64,000 nt of DNA from Aureimonas endophytica (GCF_014642635.1 NZ_BMIQ01000004.1:62001-126000), one strand, 5' to 3'. Positions 19,361 through 28,792 are shown, numbered from the stretch's first letter. Program-made: numbers and translations. Notes: a model not told the origin generated them from the letters alone.

Positions 19361-20203
19361 ATGAGCGACCTCACCTCCCGTCCCGCCGCGCCGCGCGCCT
19401 TCGTCTGCGGTTGGCCGATCGCCCATTCGCGTTCGCCGCTGATCCACGGCACCTGGCTGCGGCGGTTCGGGCTCGCCGGCTCCTATGAACGCGTCGCGGT
19501 GCCGCCGAACGGGGTGGACGACTTCCTCGCTACGCTCCGCCAAGCCGGCTTCGTCGGCGGCAATGTCACGATCCCGCACAAGGAAGCCGCCTTTCGGGCC
19601 GCCGCCCGGCACGACGCGGCGGCGAGCGCGATCGGCGCGGTGAACACGCTCTGGTTCGAGGCGGGCGAACTCGTCGGCGGCAATACCGACGCGTATGGCT
19701 TCGCCGCCAATCTCGACGAGCGCCTGGACGGCTGGACGGCGGCGGAGCATGCCCTGGTGCTCGGCGCCGGCGGCGCGGCGCGGGGCGTCGTCCACGCGCT
19801 GCTCGACCGGGGCGTCGCCCGTGTCACCGTCGTCAACCGCACCCTGGCGCGGGCGGAGGCACTCGCCGCGGCCTTCGGCTCTCCGGTCCGTGCGGCGGGC
19901 GGCGCGACGCCGGATCTCCTCGCCGCCGCCGATCTCCTGGTGAACACGGTGCCGGCCGGCGCGGAGGGCGGCGTGCCGGATCTGGCCTTCCTGCCGGACC
20001 ATGCTCTCGTCACCGATATCGTCTATGTGCCGCTGGAGACGCCGATCCTCGCGGCGGCGCGGGCGCGGGGCCTTCGGACCGCCGATGGGCTCGGCATGCT
20101 GCTCCATCAGGCCGTGCCCGGCTTCGAGCGCTGGTTCGGCCGCCGGCCGGTGGTGGACGAAGCGCTGCGCGACGCGGTGCTGGCGGATATCGCCGCGCGA
20201 TGA
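19361..20203 (+). CDS. aroE: Shikimate dehydrogenase
   Basis: Reduces 3-dehydroshikimate to shikimate with NADPH in aromatic amino-acid synthesis. The 280-residue protein has the substrate-binding [17 protein letters not shown], the catalytic lysine in [10 protein letters not shown], the conserved GGNTDAYGF, the NADP-binding [10 protein letters not shown] and NRT, and a C-terminal [18 protein letters not shown]. It overlaps coaE by 4 bp (ATGA), so aroE-coaE form an operon followed closely by dnaQ, the standard order in this group. Confidence 0.96.
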   Translation: MSDLTSRPAAPRAFVCGWPIAHSRSPLIHGTWLRRFGLAGSYERVAVPPNGVDDFLATLRQAGFVGGNVTIPHKEAAFRAAARHDAAASAIGAVNTLWFEAGELVGGNTDAYGFAANLDERLDGWTAAEHALVLGAGGAARGVVHALLDRGVARVTVVNRTLARAEALAAAFGSPVRAAGGATPDLLAAADLLVNTVPAGAEGGVPDLAFLPDHALVTDIVYVPLETPILAAARARGLRTADGLGMLLHQAVPGFERWFGRRPVVDEALRDAVLADIAAR

Positions 20204-20778
20204 TCGTCCTCGGCCTCACCGGCTCGATCGGCATGGGCAAGTCCACCACCGCCGCCCTGTTCGAGGCGGCGGGGGTGCCGGTCCATTCCGCCGACGCGGC
20301 GGTGCATCGCCTCTATGACGGGCCGCTCGCCCCGGCGATCGAGGCGGCCTTTCCCGGCACCGTCCGGGACGGCCGCGTCGATCGCGAGCGTCTGGGGCAG
20401 CGGGTTCTCGGCGACGCGCCGGCGATCGCGGCCCTGGAGGCGATCGTCCATCCGGCGGTGCGGCGCGAGGAGGAAGCCTTCCTGGCGAAGGCGCGGGCGG
20501 AGGGTGCGCCGCTCGCCGTCCTCGACATTCCGCTTCTCTTCGAGACCGGCGGGGAAGGGCGCTGCGACAAGGTCCTCGTCGTCACCGCGCCGGCACCGGT
20601 GCAGCGTGCCCGGGTCCTCGCCCGGCCCGGCATGAGCGAGGCGAAATTCGCGGCGATCCTCGCCCGGCAGGTGCCGGATGCCGAGAAGCGCCGGCGCGCC
20701 GATTTCGTTCTCGACACGTCGGAGGGCCTGGAGGCGGCGCGACGGACGGTGGCGGAACTGATCGCGCGGCTGCGATAG
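20200..20778 (+). CDS. coaE: Dephospho-CoA kinase
   Basis: Phosphorylates the ribose 3'-hydroxyl of dephospho-CoA, the last step of coenzyme A synthesis. The 192-residue protein begins with the P-loop [14 protein letters not shown], followed by [12 protein letters not shown] and the [21 protein letters not shown] block of the family. Its ATG overlaps the aroE stop codon, so translation is probably coupled. Confidence 0.96.
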   Translation: MIVLGLTGSIGMGKSTTAALFEAAGVPVHSADAAVHRLYDGPLAPAIEAAFPGTVRDGRVDRERLGQRVLGDAPAIAALEAIVHPAVRREEEAFLAKARAEGAPLAVLDIPLLFETGGEGRCDKVLVVTAPAPVQRARVLARPGMSEAKFAAILARQVPDAEKRRRADFVLDTSEGLEAARRTVAELIARLR

Positions 20779-20836
20779 ACGGGGACGGGGCAGGGCGCCC
20801 CTTGCGGCCGGTCGCGCCATGCGCGACATCTTCCCC

Positions 20837-21559
20837 ATGCGCGAGATCGTCTTCGATACGGAAACCACGGGCCTCGAATTCGAGGCCGACCGGCTGATCG
20901 AGATCGGCGGCATCGAGCTCTGGAACCACATCCCGACCGGCCGCAGCTTCCATCGCTTCATCCGCCCGGCCGATCGCAAGGTCCACCCGGAAGCGCTGGC
21001 CGTTCACGGCATTTCCGACGAGATGCTGGTCGACAAGCCGCTCTTCGCCGACCTGGTGGACGAGATCCTCGAATTCTTCGGCGACGCGCGGCTGATCGCC
21101 CATAATGCGAGCTTCGACATCCGCTTCCTGAATGCCGAGCTGGCGCGGCTCGGCCGGCCGCCCATCGTCATGGACAATGTCGTCGACACGCTGCAGATGG
21201 CGCGGCGCAAGTTCCCGATGGCCCCGGCGACGCTCGACGCGCTCTGCTCGCGCTTCCAGATCGACACGACGAAGCGCGACAAGCACGGCGCGCTGGTCGA
21301 TTCCGAACTCCTCGCCCAGGTCTATATCGAGCTGATCGGCGGCCGGCAGGCGGCGCTCGGCCTCGTCTCGGCCGACGAGGGCGGCCGGGGCTCGGAGGAG
21401 GGCGGCGGGGGCTATCGCGTCCGGCCGCGCCCGGCGCCGCTCGCCCCGCGCCTGTCGGAGGAGGAGGAGGCCCGGCATCGCGCCTTCGTCGGCGGTCTCG
21501 GCCCGGACGCGCTCTGGCTGAGCTATCTGGAGCCCGCCGCCGAGGCGCCGGCCGAGTGA
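20837..21559 (+). CDS. dnaQ: DNA polymerase III epsilon subunit (3'-5' proofreading exonuclease)
   Basis: Proofreading subunit of the replicative polymerase. The 240-residue protein begins MREIVFDTETTGLEFEADRL and carries the DEDDh exonuclease residues: D and E in FDTETTG, D in AHNASFDIRFLN, and the final H and D in KHGALVDSELLA. A glycine-rich linker precedes the C-terminal segment that contacts the alpha subunit. An ATG 18 bp upstream (20819) is an alternative, with neither start having a strong ribosome-binding site. It follows coaE and probably belongs to the same transcript. Confidence 0.95.
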   Translation: MREIVFDTETTGLEFEADRLIEIGGIELWNHIPTGRSFHRFIRPADRKVHPEALAVHGISDEMLVDKPLFADLVDEILEFFGDARLIAHNASFDIRFLNAELARLGRPPIVMDNVVDTLQMARRKFPMAPATLDALCSRFQIDTTKRDKHGALVDSELLAQVYIELIGGRQAALGLVSADEGGRGSEEGGGGYRVRPRPAPLAPRLSEEEEARHRAFVGGLGPDALWLSYLEPAAEAPAE

Positions 21560-21639
21560 GCCGCCCGCACCGCGAAACCCGATGGAACGGCGGCTAAGCT
21601 TCGGCGTTCTCGCATATCGGTTTCGAAAGGAGCGTGGCC

Positions 21640-21831
21640 ATGTGGCACACGATGCATAGCGAGAAGCGCAAGACCGAAGAGGTCGAGGAAGGCGGCATCG
21701 CGCCGGGCGATCTTCTGGGCAATCTCGTTCGCCGCACGGACAATGATTTCCAGGGCATCAAGGACCCGAGCCTGATCGGCCAGGATATCGGCGACGACGA
21801 GGACGAGGAGGATGCCGAAAAGGACAAGTGA
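21640..21831 (+). CDS. Hypothetical small acidic protein
   Basis: A 63-residue protein of unknown function. The ATG at 21640 has an AAAGGAG site at good spacing, which supports translation. The sequence begins MWHTMHSEKRKTEEVEEGG, has a central DNDFQGIKDPSLIGQD, and ends in a run of aspartate and glutamate (DIGDDEDEEDAEKDK). No signal peptide or membrane segment is seen. It is isolated between dnaQ and the YjdM-like gene. Confidence 0.6.
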   Translation: MWHTMHSEKRKTEEVEEGGIAPGDLLGNLVRRTDNDFQGIKDPSLIGQDIGDDEDEEDAEKDK

Positions 21832-22053
21832 TCCCGTCGTCGGGAACGACATCGTCTAGCGCGCCGCATCGCGGCCGGAACGGGGAGCGGCGGCGAGCCG
21901 GCTCCCCGTTTTCGTTTCGCAGCGCGCACCGCCGCGAGACTTATTGTCGCAGGCCTGTCGCAGGGTGTAGATCCGGCCCGAGGCCGCTTTGCCCGCCGCA
22001 CGGGCGCGGGCGCCGATCGGCATGGCCTCGCAGGCATGACGGATCGAGGGCGC

Positions 22054-22350
22054 ATGAGCGGCGACGACTATATCTATGACGAGACGACGGGCGAATGGCG
22101 CCCGGCCGGCGAGATCGCCACCGCAGCACCCGCCGCGCGCGAGGTGCGCGACGCCGCCGGCAATCTTCTGGCCGACGGCGATTCCGTCACCTTGATCAAG
22201 GATCTGAAGGTGAAGGGCGCCAACCAGACCCTGAAGCAGGGGACGGTCATCCGCTCGATCCGCCTGACCGCCGATCCCGAGGAGATCGACTGCCGACACG
22301 ACAGCATCAAGGGTCTGGTGCTGCGCACGGAATTCGTCCGCAAGCGCTGA
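22054..22350 (+). CDS. YjdM/PhnA-like C-terminal domain protein
   Basis: A 98-residue protein matching the YjdM (PhnA-like) C-terminal domain: VRDAAGNLLADGDSVTLIKD, LKVKGANQTLKQGTVI and a DCRHDSIKGLVLRTEFVRK ending. The N-terminal zinc ribbon of full-length YjdM is missing and is replaced by a short MSGDDYIYDETTGEWRPA segment. The family was once linked to alkylphosphonate use, but that link is weak, so no function is assigned. A GAGG site precedes the ATG. It is followed by a strong bidirectional terminator. Confidence 0.88.
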   Translation: MSGDDYIYDETTGEWRPAGEIATAAPAAREVRDAAGNLLADGDSVTLIKDLKVKGANQTLKQGTVIRSIRLTADPEEIDCRHDSIKGLVLRTEFVRKR

Positions 22351-22378
22351 GCGGCGCGAAAACCCGGTCCCAAACGAA

Positions 22379-22412
22379 GAAGCCGTCCGCGGCGGGTGCT
22401 GCGGACGGCTTC
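22379..22412. terminator. Bidirectional terminator between the YjdM-like gene and secB
   Basis: GAAGCCGTCCGC (22379-22390) and GCGGACGGCTTC (22401-22412) form a perfect 12-bp stem. It is followed by GTTTCAGG on the plus strand and TTCGTTTGGG on the minus strand. The genes on either side converge on it. Confidence 0.8.
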
Positions 22413-22440
22413 GTTTCAGGATTCGATCGGGCAGGCGGTC

Positions 22441-22935
22441 TCAGGCGTTGCCGACCTGCTGGCGGGCGCGCTCCTCGGCCATGCGCTGCTGGAAGAGCTG
22501 GGCGAAGTCGATCGGGTCGATCATCAGCGGCGGGAAGCCGGCATTGCGCGTCACGTCCGCGACGATCTGGCGGGCGAAGGGGAAGAGCAGGCGCGGGCAC
22601 TCGATGAACAGCACCGGCAGGAGATGCTCCTGCGGGAAATGCTGGAGGCGGAAGACGCCGCCATATTCGAGCTCGGCATGGAACATCATGTCCGCGCCTT
22701 CACCGGCCTTGGCGTCGAGCGACAGGCGCACATCGAACTCGCCCGCCTCGTTGTCGACCGGGTTGGCGCTGACATTGACGCCGATATTGATGGTCGGGTT
22801 GCGGCCGGCATTGCGCAGGGCGTTCGGGGCGTTCGGGCTTTCGAAGGAAAAATCCTTGATATACTGGGCCAGGATGTTCAGCGTCGGCGACACCTCGGCC
22901 GAGGCGCCATTCGTCTGATTGTTGGCGTCGGACAT
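22441..22935 (-). CDS. secB: Protein-export chaperone SecB
   Basis: Tetrameric cytosolic chaperone that keeps preproteins unfolded and delivers them to SecA. The 164-residue protein has the family core [19 protein letters not shown], a hydrophobic-groove region ending in LEYGGVFRL, and [20 protein letters not shown] and [22 protein letters not shown] at 22935. It converges on the YjdM-like gene, with a shared terminator. secB next to fxsA and the Tim44-like gene is the standard order near alphaproteobacterial origins. Confidence 0.96.
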   Translation of the reverse strand: MSDANNQTNGASAEVSPTLNILAQYIKDFSFESPNAPNALRNAGRNPTINIGVNVSANPVDNEAGEFDVRLSLDAKAGEGADMMFHAELEYGGVFRLQHFPQEHLLPVLFIECPRLLFPFARQIVADVTRNAGFPPLMIDPIDFAQLFQQRMAEERARQQVGNA

Positions 22936-23105
22936 CGAAAACCTCGTCGTGGCGGCAACGGCCCGGTGAAACGGGGGCCCGGTGGAAACGGCAGGACCCG
23001 GCGCCATGCCTGACGGCCGGCGGCGGGCGGGATCGGGCCGGCAAGCCCGAATGGGCGCGAGGGCTAGCATCTCACCCCGTCGCTGACAAGGCGCGGCACC
23101 GCTGC

Positions 23106-23633
23106 TCAATGCAGGGTGCGGTTGCCCTCGTGCGAGCCGTTCCAGGGCGAATTGGGATCGGGCCGGCGCTCGTAATCCTCGGTGCCGAGATCGACCACCT
23201 CCGGTCCGCCGAAGGGGCGACGGGTCGCGGAAGGCCCGCCGCCGGTCTCGCCGCCGCGCCGCTGGCCGCTGGCCGTCACCACGACGCGGCGCGACAGGGC
23301 GCGCCAGACGAGATCGCGCACCTTCGGGACGAAGAGGAGATAGCCGAAGACGTCGGTGACGAGGCCGGGGGTCAGGAGAAGGACGCCGGCCGCGACGATG
23401 ATGACGCCGTGCACGAGCTCGCGTCCCGGCACCCGGCCCGCTTTGATTTCCGTCTGGATGCGCTGAAGGGTGGACAGGCCCTGGCGGCGCAGCAGGAGCG
23501 CGCCGAGAACGGCGCTGCCGACGACGAGGCCGAGCGTCGGCCAGAGGCCGATCCAGCCGCCGACGAGAATGAAGGTCGTGATCTCGAGGATCGGCACGAG
23601 GAGGAGGCAGATCGGGATGAGGGCGAGCGGCAT
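23106..23633 (-). CDS. fxsA: FxsA family membrane protein
   Basis: FxsA is a small inner-membrane protein whose E. coli version relieves phage T7 exclusion by plasmid F; its normal role is unknown. This 175-residue version has three to four membrane helices ([57 protein letters not shown]) and the conserved [15 protein letters not shown]. The basic, Gly-rich C-terminal tail is soluble. The second of two close ATGs (23633) is chosen because GGAAG lies at proper spacing before it. It is divergent from the Tim44-like gene. Confidence 0.92.
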   Translation of the reverse strand: MPLALIPICLLLVPILEITTFILVGGWIGLWPTLGLVVGSAVLGALLLRRQGLSTLQRIQTEIKAGRVPGRELVHGVIIVAAGVLLLTPGLVTDVFGYLLFVPKVRDLVWRALSRRVVVTASGQRRGGETGGGPSATRRPFGGPEVVDLGTEDYERRPDPNSPWNGSHEGNRTLH

Positions 23634-23820
23634 CGGCATCTTCCGGCAGCGAACGGAAAGGGGTTTCTCCGCTCTCACAACGCGCGAGATCCCGCGCGGG
23701 CATCTTCAACATTTCGAAAAGCCGGGTCGGAAGTGCAAGGGGCTGCTTTGAATGAGCGCGCGAGCCACTTATATGCGATTGAGCTTCGCAGCCGCGGATC
23801 GTGGAGAGGATCGCCGACGA

Positions 23821-24534
23821 ATGAGCTTCGGGACGATAGTCATCATCGTTGTCGCCGTGATCGTCCTGTTCCAGCTCCGCAGTGTGCTTGGCCGGAGAAC
23901 CGGCAACGAGCGGCCGCCGTTCGACCCCTATAGCCGGCCCGAGCCGAAGCCCGAGAATTCCCAGCCGACCCGCGAGGGCAATGTCGTGACCCTGCCCGGG
24001 CGGCGCGAGCCGGTCGTTATCGAGGGCTCGGCCGAGGATCGCTACGCGGTGATCGACAAGGTCGTGCCGCCGGACGATCCGGCCAATCGCGATCTCCGGC
24101 GCATCCGCGACGCCGACCGCAATTTCGACCCGGCCGAATTCCTGCAGGGCGCGGCCATCGCCTACGAGATGGTGCTGACGGCCTTCGCCGAAGGCGACCG
24201 CAAGACCCTGCGCAATCTCCTGTCGCAGGAGGCCTTCGCCGGCTTCGACCAGGCGATCACCGAGCGCGAGAAGCGCGGCGAGACGATGAAGTCGGCCTTC
24301 ATCGGCATCAACGAGGCGAAGATCGTCTCCGGGGCGCTGAAGGACCGCGAGGCGCTGATCACCGTCCGTCTCGTGTCGCAGCTCATCACCTCCTTGTCGG
24401 ATTCCGCCGGCCGGGTCATCGACGGCAATCCCGAGGCGGTGGTCGAGGTGCGCGACCTCTGGACCTTCGCCCGCGATCCGCGTTCGCGCGATCCCAACTG
24501 GAAGGTCGTGGAGACTGAGAGCGCCGACGCCTGA
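23821..24534 (+). CDS. Tim44-like domain protein
   Basis: A 237-residue protein with one N-terminal membrane segment ([20 protein letters not shown], residues 4-23), a Pro-rich linker, and a Tim44/TimA-like C-terminal domain ([20 protein letters not shown], then [18 protein letters not shown]). The domain is related to the matrix-facing part of the mitochondrial import motor; the bacterial role is not settled. The gene is divergent from fxsA and upstream of mltA, an arrangement common in alphaproteobacteria. The ATG at 23821 follows a GGAGAGG site at somewhat long spacing. Confidence 0.92.
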   Translation: MSFGTIVIIVVAVIVLFQLRSVLGRRTGNERPPFDPYSRPEPKPENSQPTREGNVVTLPGRREPVVIEGSAEDRYAVIDKVVPPDDPANRDLRRIRDADRNFDPAEFLQGAAIAYEMVLTAFAEGDRKTLRNLLSQEAFAGFDQAITEREKRGETMKSAFIGINEAKIVSGALKDREALITVRLVSQLITSLSDSAGRVIDGNPEAVVEVRDLWTFARDPRSRDPNWKVVETESADA

Positions 24535-24615
24535 TCGCCTGCGTCCCGGCGCGGTCTTGATCCGGTCTCGGAGACGCGCGACAACGCGGCACTCTCCAAG
24601 TGCCGGATCATCCCC

Positions 24616-25713
24616 TTGCTGACCGCCTTTTCCAAGCGCCGCTTCGCCGAGCTTCCCGGCTGGGAGGCGGCCGATCACGCCCTGGCGTTCGCCGCCTTCC
24701 GCCGGTCCGCCGCCCGCTTCCTCGACGGCGAGGCGAAGACCGGCACGCTCGGCATCGCCGCCGAGGCCTATCGCGACGCGGCGCGCGCCGCGCTCGGCGA
24801 TGCGGGCGGAACGGCGCGGAGCTTCTTCGAAACCTGGTTCACCCCGGCCTTCGTCGTTCCGAAGCCCGAGGATCCGGCGGCGCGCGGCTTCTGCACCGCC
24901 TATTACGAACCGGAGGTCGAGGCGCGGCTTCGGCCGGACGCGATCTTCCGTTACCCGCTCTACCGCGTGCCGCCCGATCTGGTGAAGGTCGACGACGTGT
25001 CCCGCCCGGCCGGGCTCGATCCCTATTTCCGCTTCGCCCGGCGCCGTCCCGATGGCCTGCTCGACGAATATCCCGATCGCGGCGCGATCGAGGCCGGGTT
25101 CCTTGACGGCCAGGGCCTGGAGATCGCCTGGCTCGCCGATCCGGTCGAGGCCTTCTTCATCCATGTCCAGGGCTCGGCGCGGCTCGCCCTGCCGGACGGA
25201 CGCCGGCTGCGCGTCACCTATGCCGCCAAGACCGGCCACCGCTTCACGGCGGTCGGCCGCGTTCTGGTGGAGGAGGGGGAACTGACGCTGGCCGAGGCCG
25301 ACATGGACGGCATCCGTGCCTGGCTCGCGGCCCATCCCGAGCGGCTGCGCGCGCTTTTCGACCGCAACCGCTCCTTCATCTTCTTCCGCGAGGCGGAGGT
25401 CGAGGACGAGAGCCTGGGGCCCGTCGCCGCCGCCAAGGTGCCGCTGACGCCGATGGCCTCGATCGCCGTCGATCGCGAATTGCACACGTTCGGCACGCCC
25501 TTCTTCATCGATGCGCCGACGCTGGAACTCGGCGGCGCGCCGTTTCGCCGCCTGATGATCGCGCAGGATACCGGCTCGGCGATCCTCGGCCGGGCGCGAG
25601 CGGACATCTTCATCGGTTCCGGCGCGGATGCCGGCAGCGCGGCCGGCCGGGTGCGCCATCCCGGCGACTTCTTCGTGCTCCTGCCGCGGGACCTCGCGGA
25701 CAGGCTGCCGTGA
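24616..25713 (+). CDS. mltA: Membrane-bound lytic murein transglycosylase A (MltA family)
   Basis: Cleaves peptidoglycan glycan strands to leave 1,6-anhydro ends. The 365-residue protein has the MltA double-psi barrel with [15 protein letters not shown] and [13 protein letters not shown], followed by the 3D domain with [21 protein letters not shown] and [14 protein letters not shown], including the catalytic-region aspartates. The start appears to be a TTG at 24616. No signal peptide or lipobox is visible, so either the true start is elsewhere or export is unusual. The smr gene overlaps its stop codon. Confidence 0.9.
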   Translation: MLTAFSKRRFAELPGWEAADHALAFAAFRRSAARFLDGEAKTGTLGIAAEAYRDAARAALGDAGGTARSFFETWFTPAFVVPKPEDPAARGFCTAYYEPEVEARLRPDAIFRYPLYRVPPDLVKVDDVSRPAGLDPYFRFARRRPDGLLDEYPDRGAIEAGFLDGQGLEIAWLADPVEAFFIHVQGSARLALPDGRRLRVTYAAKTGHRFTAVGRVLVEEGELTLAEADMDGIRAWLAAHPERLRALFDRNRSFIFFREAEVEDESLGPVAAAKVPLTPMASIAVDRELHTFGTPFFIDAPTLELGGAPFRRLMIAQDTGSAILGRARADIFIGSGADAGSAAGRVRHPGDFFVLLPRDLADRLP

Positions 25714-26252
25714 GACGCGGCCGGCGGGTTCTCGGCGAGGAGGAGGCGCGGCTCTGGGCGGGCGTCGCGCGCTCCATCCTGCCGCTGCCCGGCCGCGCCC
25801 TGCCGGACCTACCGCCCATAGCGCCGCCGGAGCCGGTCGCACCTCCGCAGGCGAAGCCGGCAAAGGCGGCGGCGGTCGATCCGGCGAAGCCGCGCCGCCC
25901 GCTCGGACCCCCCAAGGCCCCGCCGCTCCATCCGATCGAGCGGCCGGTGAAGCGTAAGCTGGCGCGCGGGCGCCTGCCGATCGACGCCCGGCTCGACCTT
26001 CACGACATGACCGAAGAGGTCGCCCATTACGCGCTGCTCGGCTTCCTGCGCCGCTCGCGGGCCGAAGGGCTGCGGCATGTCCTCGTCATCACCGGGCGCG
26101 GCGCCTCGCCCGGCTCGCGCGGCGCGCTGAAGCGGGCGCTGCCCTATTGGCTGGAAACGCCGGACTTCCGGCTGATCGTCGCTGGCTACGAGAGCGCGGC
26201 GCGCGCGCATGGCGGGGAGGGCGCGTTCTATCTGCGCCTGCGCCGCGGGTGA
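25710..26252 (+). CDS. Smr domain protein
   Basis: A 180-residue protein with a C-terminal Smr domain, the small MutS-related nuclease-like domain. The family motif [15 protein letters not shown] (about 94-108) has the LDxH core, and [20 protein letters not shown] has the TGRG motif. The N-terminal half is Pro/Ala-rich and probably disordered. The start is a GTG at 25710 that overlaps the mltA stop codon (GTGA), and its own stop overlaps the next gene's GTG, so mltA, smr and the regulator form a translationally coupled operon. The cellular role of stand-alone Smr proteins is not clear. Confidence 0.9.
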   Translation: MRRGRRVLGEEEARLWAGVARSILPLPGRALPDLPPIAPPEPVAPPQAKPAKAAAVDPAKPRRPLGPPKAPPLHPIERPVKRKLARGRLPIDARLDLHDMTEEVAHYALLGFLRRSRAEGLRHVLVITGRGASPGSRGALKRALPYWLETPDFRLIVAGYESAARAHGGEGAFYLRLRRG

Positions 26253-26641
26253 CGCCCTTCGGCGAGCGCATCCGCGACCTGCGCAAGCAGCGCGGCGTGA
26301 CGCAGCGGGAAATGGCGGCGGCGCTCGGCGTCTCCAACGCCTATCTCTCGGCCCTCGAACATGGCCGGCGCGGCCGCCCGACCTGGGACATGCTGCAACG
26401 GATCATCGGCTATCTGAACGTCATCTGGGACGATGCCGAGGAACTAGAGCGCCTCGCCGAACTCTCCCATCCCCGGATCACCATCGACACGTCCGGGCTC
26501 GATCCGCGCGCGACGCGGCTCGCCAATCGCCTCGCCGAAACCATCGGGACGCTGAAGCCGGACGACGTGCAGCAATTGCTCGAAGCGCTGGAAGGCGCCG
26601 CCGCCCGGGTCGCGCCGCGACGCGCGGCGAAGCGGAGCTGA
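26249..26641 (+). CDS. XRE-family helix-turn-helix regulator
   Basis: A 130-residue DNA-binding protein with an N-terminal XRE helix-turn-helix (FGERIRDLRKQRGVTQREMA, then LGVSNAYLSALEHGRRGRP). The C-terminal part is helical and rich in Leu, Ala and Arg. The GTG start at 26249 overlaps the smr stop codon, so it is the third gene of the mltA-smr-xre operon, an order shared by many rhizobia. Its target is unknown; autoregulation of this operon is possible but unsupported by a visible operator. Confidence 0.9.
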   Translation: MTPFGERIRDLRKQRGVTQREMAAALGVSNAYLSALEHGRRGRPTWDMLQRIIGYLNVIWDDAEELERLAELSHPRITIDTSGLDPRATRLANRLAETIGTLKPDDVQQLLEALEGAAARVAPRRAAKRS

Positions 26642-26744
26642 GCCTGTCGCAGCAACCTTCGCCCGCCCGGCCTGAGCACGGGTCCGAACCTTCTTCGATG
26701 GGGTGAGGGCCGGGAGCATTGCCATGCCTCCCGGCCCGCTCGCG

Positions 26745-26879
26745 TCACTTCTTCTTGGCGGCTTTGGCCGGCGTCTCGCCGATCTTATGGCGCTCGGCCT
26801 CGTTGGCGGCGGTCTTGGCATTGGCCGTCGCCTTGTCCTTGGCGGGGCCTTTCGGCTTCAGCGGCTTTCCCTTGTCCAT
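26745..26879 (-). CDS. Small lysine/alanine-rich basic protein
   Basis: A 44-residue hypothetical protein, MDKGKPLKPKGPAKDKATAN through AKAAKKK. A GGGAGG ribosome-binding site precedes the ATG at 26879, which supports it as a real gene. It is strongly basic and low in complexity, similar in character to small stress-induced proteins. Upstream, minus-strand GGAAC, 16 bp and CGGTT (26913-26938) loosely resemble a general stress (EcfG-type) promoter. No function can be given. Confidence 0.55.
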   Translation of the reverse strand: MDKGKPLKPKGPAKDKATANAKTAANEAERHKIGETPAKAAKKK

Positions 26880-26972
26880 GATGGTCCTCCCGGTGCCTGA
26901 ACGGCGGGAATCAACCGCGACGAGGCGGCCCGCGTTCCGCGAGGGAATCATCACATTTCGCGCCGCCTCGGC

Positions 26973-27161
26973 TCAGGGCTCGTCCGCGCCCTTCGGCGCC
27001 GTTCCCTCGCGGATCGCCTCGCCGCGCTTTTCGGCCTTCGGCGTCGGATGGTGTTCGGGCGCGGCCGGGTTCTCCTTCAAGGCCCGTCCGCCTTCGAGCC
27101 GCCCGTTTCCGGTCGCCTCCGGCCCAGCCTTTTGCGGTGTCTCGTCACGATCCTGCGACAT
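26973..27161 (-). CDS. Hypothetical small hydrophilic protein
   Basis: A 62-residue, fully hydrophilic protein, MSQDRDETPQKAGPEATGNG followed by RLEGGRALKENPAAPEHHP, rich in Pro, Gly, Lys and Glu. It is probably disordered. The ribosome-binding site (AGGGA) is weak. It adjoins another small hydrophilic gene on the same strand, and the pair may be expressed together. No domain is recognised. Confidence 0.5.
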   Translation of the reverse strand: MSQDRDETPQKAGPEATGNGRLEGGRALKENPAAPEHHPTPKAEKRGEAIREGTAPKGADEP

Positions 27162-27282
27162 TTCGCGCGTCCCTGCTCGTCAGGGGAAGTCCGGCGCGGT
27201 CCGATGGGTTCCGCCGCGTTTACCCCGGATTCAGCAGGAACAAGGCAGGCTGCCAAACGTCTCTCCCGCGTGTCTGGGAGAC

Positions 27283-27729
27283 ATGTCGAGAGTTCGGGTG
27301 GACGGCATGGAGTTCGCGGAAGTCCTGAAGGGTATGAACCGGCGAGGCGCGCCGGAGGAAACCGCGTCGGCGCCGCGCGCCGGCGGCGATTTCTGGCGCG
27401 TGCTGGACGGCTTCGCCCAGACCTCGGGCCTGGACCAGACGGCGACGCGCGCCGCCTATCGGGCGAATGACAGCGCGTCGCGGGCGGCGGCTTTCGAGCC
27501 CGCGCCGATCCGCGACGGCGTGCCCCCGAGCATCGACCCGTCGGACATCGCCTTCGAGCTCGGCCTCGACGCCGTCAGCTCGCTGGACGACCTGAAGCTG
27601 GTGCGCCGACTCTTCGCCCGCTCGAACCACCCGGACCGGGTGCCACCGGGCGAGCGCGACCGCGCCAACCAGCGCATGACCGTGGCCAATGCGCTGATCG
27701 ACGCCGCCGCGACGCGCTTCGCGCGATAG
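27283..27729 (+). CDS. Hypothetical protein with a degenerate J-domain-like C-terminus
   Basis: A 148-residue protein of unknown function. The C-terminal third reads LKLVRRLFARSNHPDRVPPG followed by ANQRMTVANALIDAAATRF, which has the layout of J-domain helices II-III with the HPD loop that stimulates Hsp70. Helix I is not obvious. The N-terminal part has no recognised domain. The ATG at 27283 follows a GGGAG site. It is convergent with nrnC, with 4 bp between the stop codons. Confidence 0.75.
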   Translation: MSRVRVDGMEFAEVLKGMNRRGAPEETASAPRAGGDFWRVLDGFAQTSGLDQTATRAAYRANDSASRAAAFEPAPIRDGVPPSIDPSDIAFELGLDAVSSLDDLKLVRRLFARSNHPDRVPPGERDRANQRMTVANALIDAAATRFAR

Positions 27730-27733
27730 GCGG

Positions 27734-28351
27734 TCAGGCCGAGTGCGAGAAGATGTCCTCCTCGCCCCAGCCGAGGAGGTCGAGCCGGGCGCGGGTCGGC
27801 AGATAGGCGAAGGACGCCTTGGCGAGATCCAGCCGGTCCTCGCGCTCCAGCCGCTTCAGCAGCACCGCCATGATGTCGTGAAGATGCAGGACATCGGAGG
27901 CGGCATATTCGATCTGCGCCGGCGTCAGGGTTTCCGCCGCCCAATCGGAGGACTGCTGCTGCTTGGAAAGATCGACGCCGATCAGCTCGCGCGCCAGATC
28001 CTTGAGGCCGTGCCGGTCGGTATAGGTGCGCGTCAGCCGCGAGCCGATCTTGGTGCAGAAGACCGGCGTCGTCATCACGCCGAAGGCGTGGAACAGCGCG
28101 GCGATGTCGAAGCGCGCGTAGTGGAAGATCTTGGTCTTGGTCGGATCGGCGAGGAGGGCCGCGAGGTTCGGCGCCTCGCGCTGGCCCTTGGCGATCTGCA
28201 CGATATCCGCCGTGCCGTCGCCCGGCGAAAGCTGCACGACGCAGAGCCGGTCGCGCCGCGTGTCGAGGCCGAGCGTTTCGGTATCCACCGCCACCGCACC
28301 GGTATAGCGCGACAGGTCCGGCAGATCGCCCTTATGGACTCGGATGGTCAT
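27734..28351 (-). CDS. nrnC: Nano-RNase C / RNase D-like 3'-5' exoribonuclease
   Basis: A 205-residue DEDDy exonuclease. It has DTETLGL with the first two acidic ligands (D23, E25), HYARFDIAALFHAFG with the third, and YAASDVLHLHD with the tyrosine and last aspartate. It lacks the HRDC domains of true RNase D, and its length and the stretch RDRLCVVQLSPGDGTADIVQ match the NrnC type of alphaproteobacteria, which degrades very short RNAs in the absence of Orn. The start is ATG at 28351. Confidence 0.93.
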   Translation of the reverse strand: MTIRVHKGDLPDLSRYTGAVAVDTETLGLDTRRDRLCVVQLSPGDGTADIVQIAKGQREAPNLAALLADPTKTKIFHYARFDIAALFHAFGVMTTPVFCTKIGSRLTRTYTDRHGLKDLARELIGVDLSKQQQSSDWAAETLTPAQIEYAASDVLHLHDIMAVLLKRLEREDRLDLAKASFAYLPTRARLDLLGWGEEDIFSHSA

Positions 28352-28417
28352 GGAACGGAAACTCGCAATTCATCGAAAGGGTGGAAGGCGTCCTCAGACA
28401 CCGATCGGCGCGAAGCG

Positions 28418-28792
28418 TCAACCGGCTTCGAGATCGCTCGCGGCGAGCGCCGGGGAATCGTGGAGGAGGACGAGGCGATAGTAGCGCGCGCCGGCATAGG
28501 CGAGGGCGTCGGCGGGGGACAGGCCATGCCGCGCCATCGCCGTGGCCGCCGCGCCGGTGAGCTGTGCCGGCAGCGCGACGGTGCGGATCGCCATGCGGTC
28601 GAGAAAGCGCTGGACGAGCGCGCCGACGGCTTCGGCATCGAGCCGCCGCTCCGCCGCGATCCGAGCCACCGCCTCGACCACCGCCTGCGGCAGCACCATG
28701 CGCTGGGGAGAGGCTTGCAGGCGCGCCGCGAGACGGACGGCCTTGTCCTCGTCGGTGAGCAGGGCGACGAGCGCCGAGGCATCGACCAGCAT
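28418..28792 (-). CDS. vapC: VapC-type PIN domain ribonuclease toxin
   Basis: A 124-residue PIN-domain protein, the toxin of a type II toxin-antitoxin pair. The acidic residues expected in the active site are present: D4 in MLVDASALVALL, E in QAVVEAVARI, D in HGLSPADALAYA and D in LLHDSPAL. VapC toxins cut specific RNAs, often initiator tRNA, but the target here is unknown. Its ATG shares one base with the stop codon of vapB, so the two are translationally coupled. Confidence 0.92.
   Translation of the reverse strand: MLVDASALVALLTDEDKAVRLAARLQASPQRMVLPQAVVEAVARIAAERRLDAEAVGALVQRFLDRMAIRTVALPAQLTGAAATAMARHGLSPADALAYAGARYYRLVLLHDSPALAASDLEAG

Noticed and set aside
24616-25713. mltA as a truncated pseudogene because no signal peptide is seen
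   Set aside because: Both the MltA and 3D domains are complete, and the operon overlaps are intact. Start uncertainty is the simpler explanation.
22441-25863. A single minus-strand frame of over 1100 codons ending in SecB
   Set aside because: Only the last 164 residues (secB) are a real protein; the upstream part is antisense to the Tim44-like and mltA genes.
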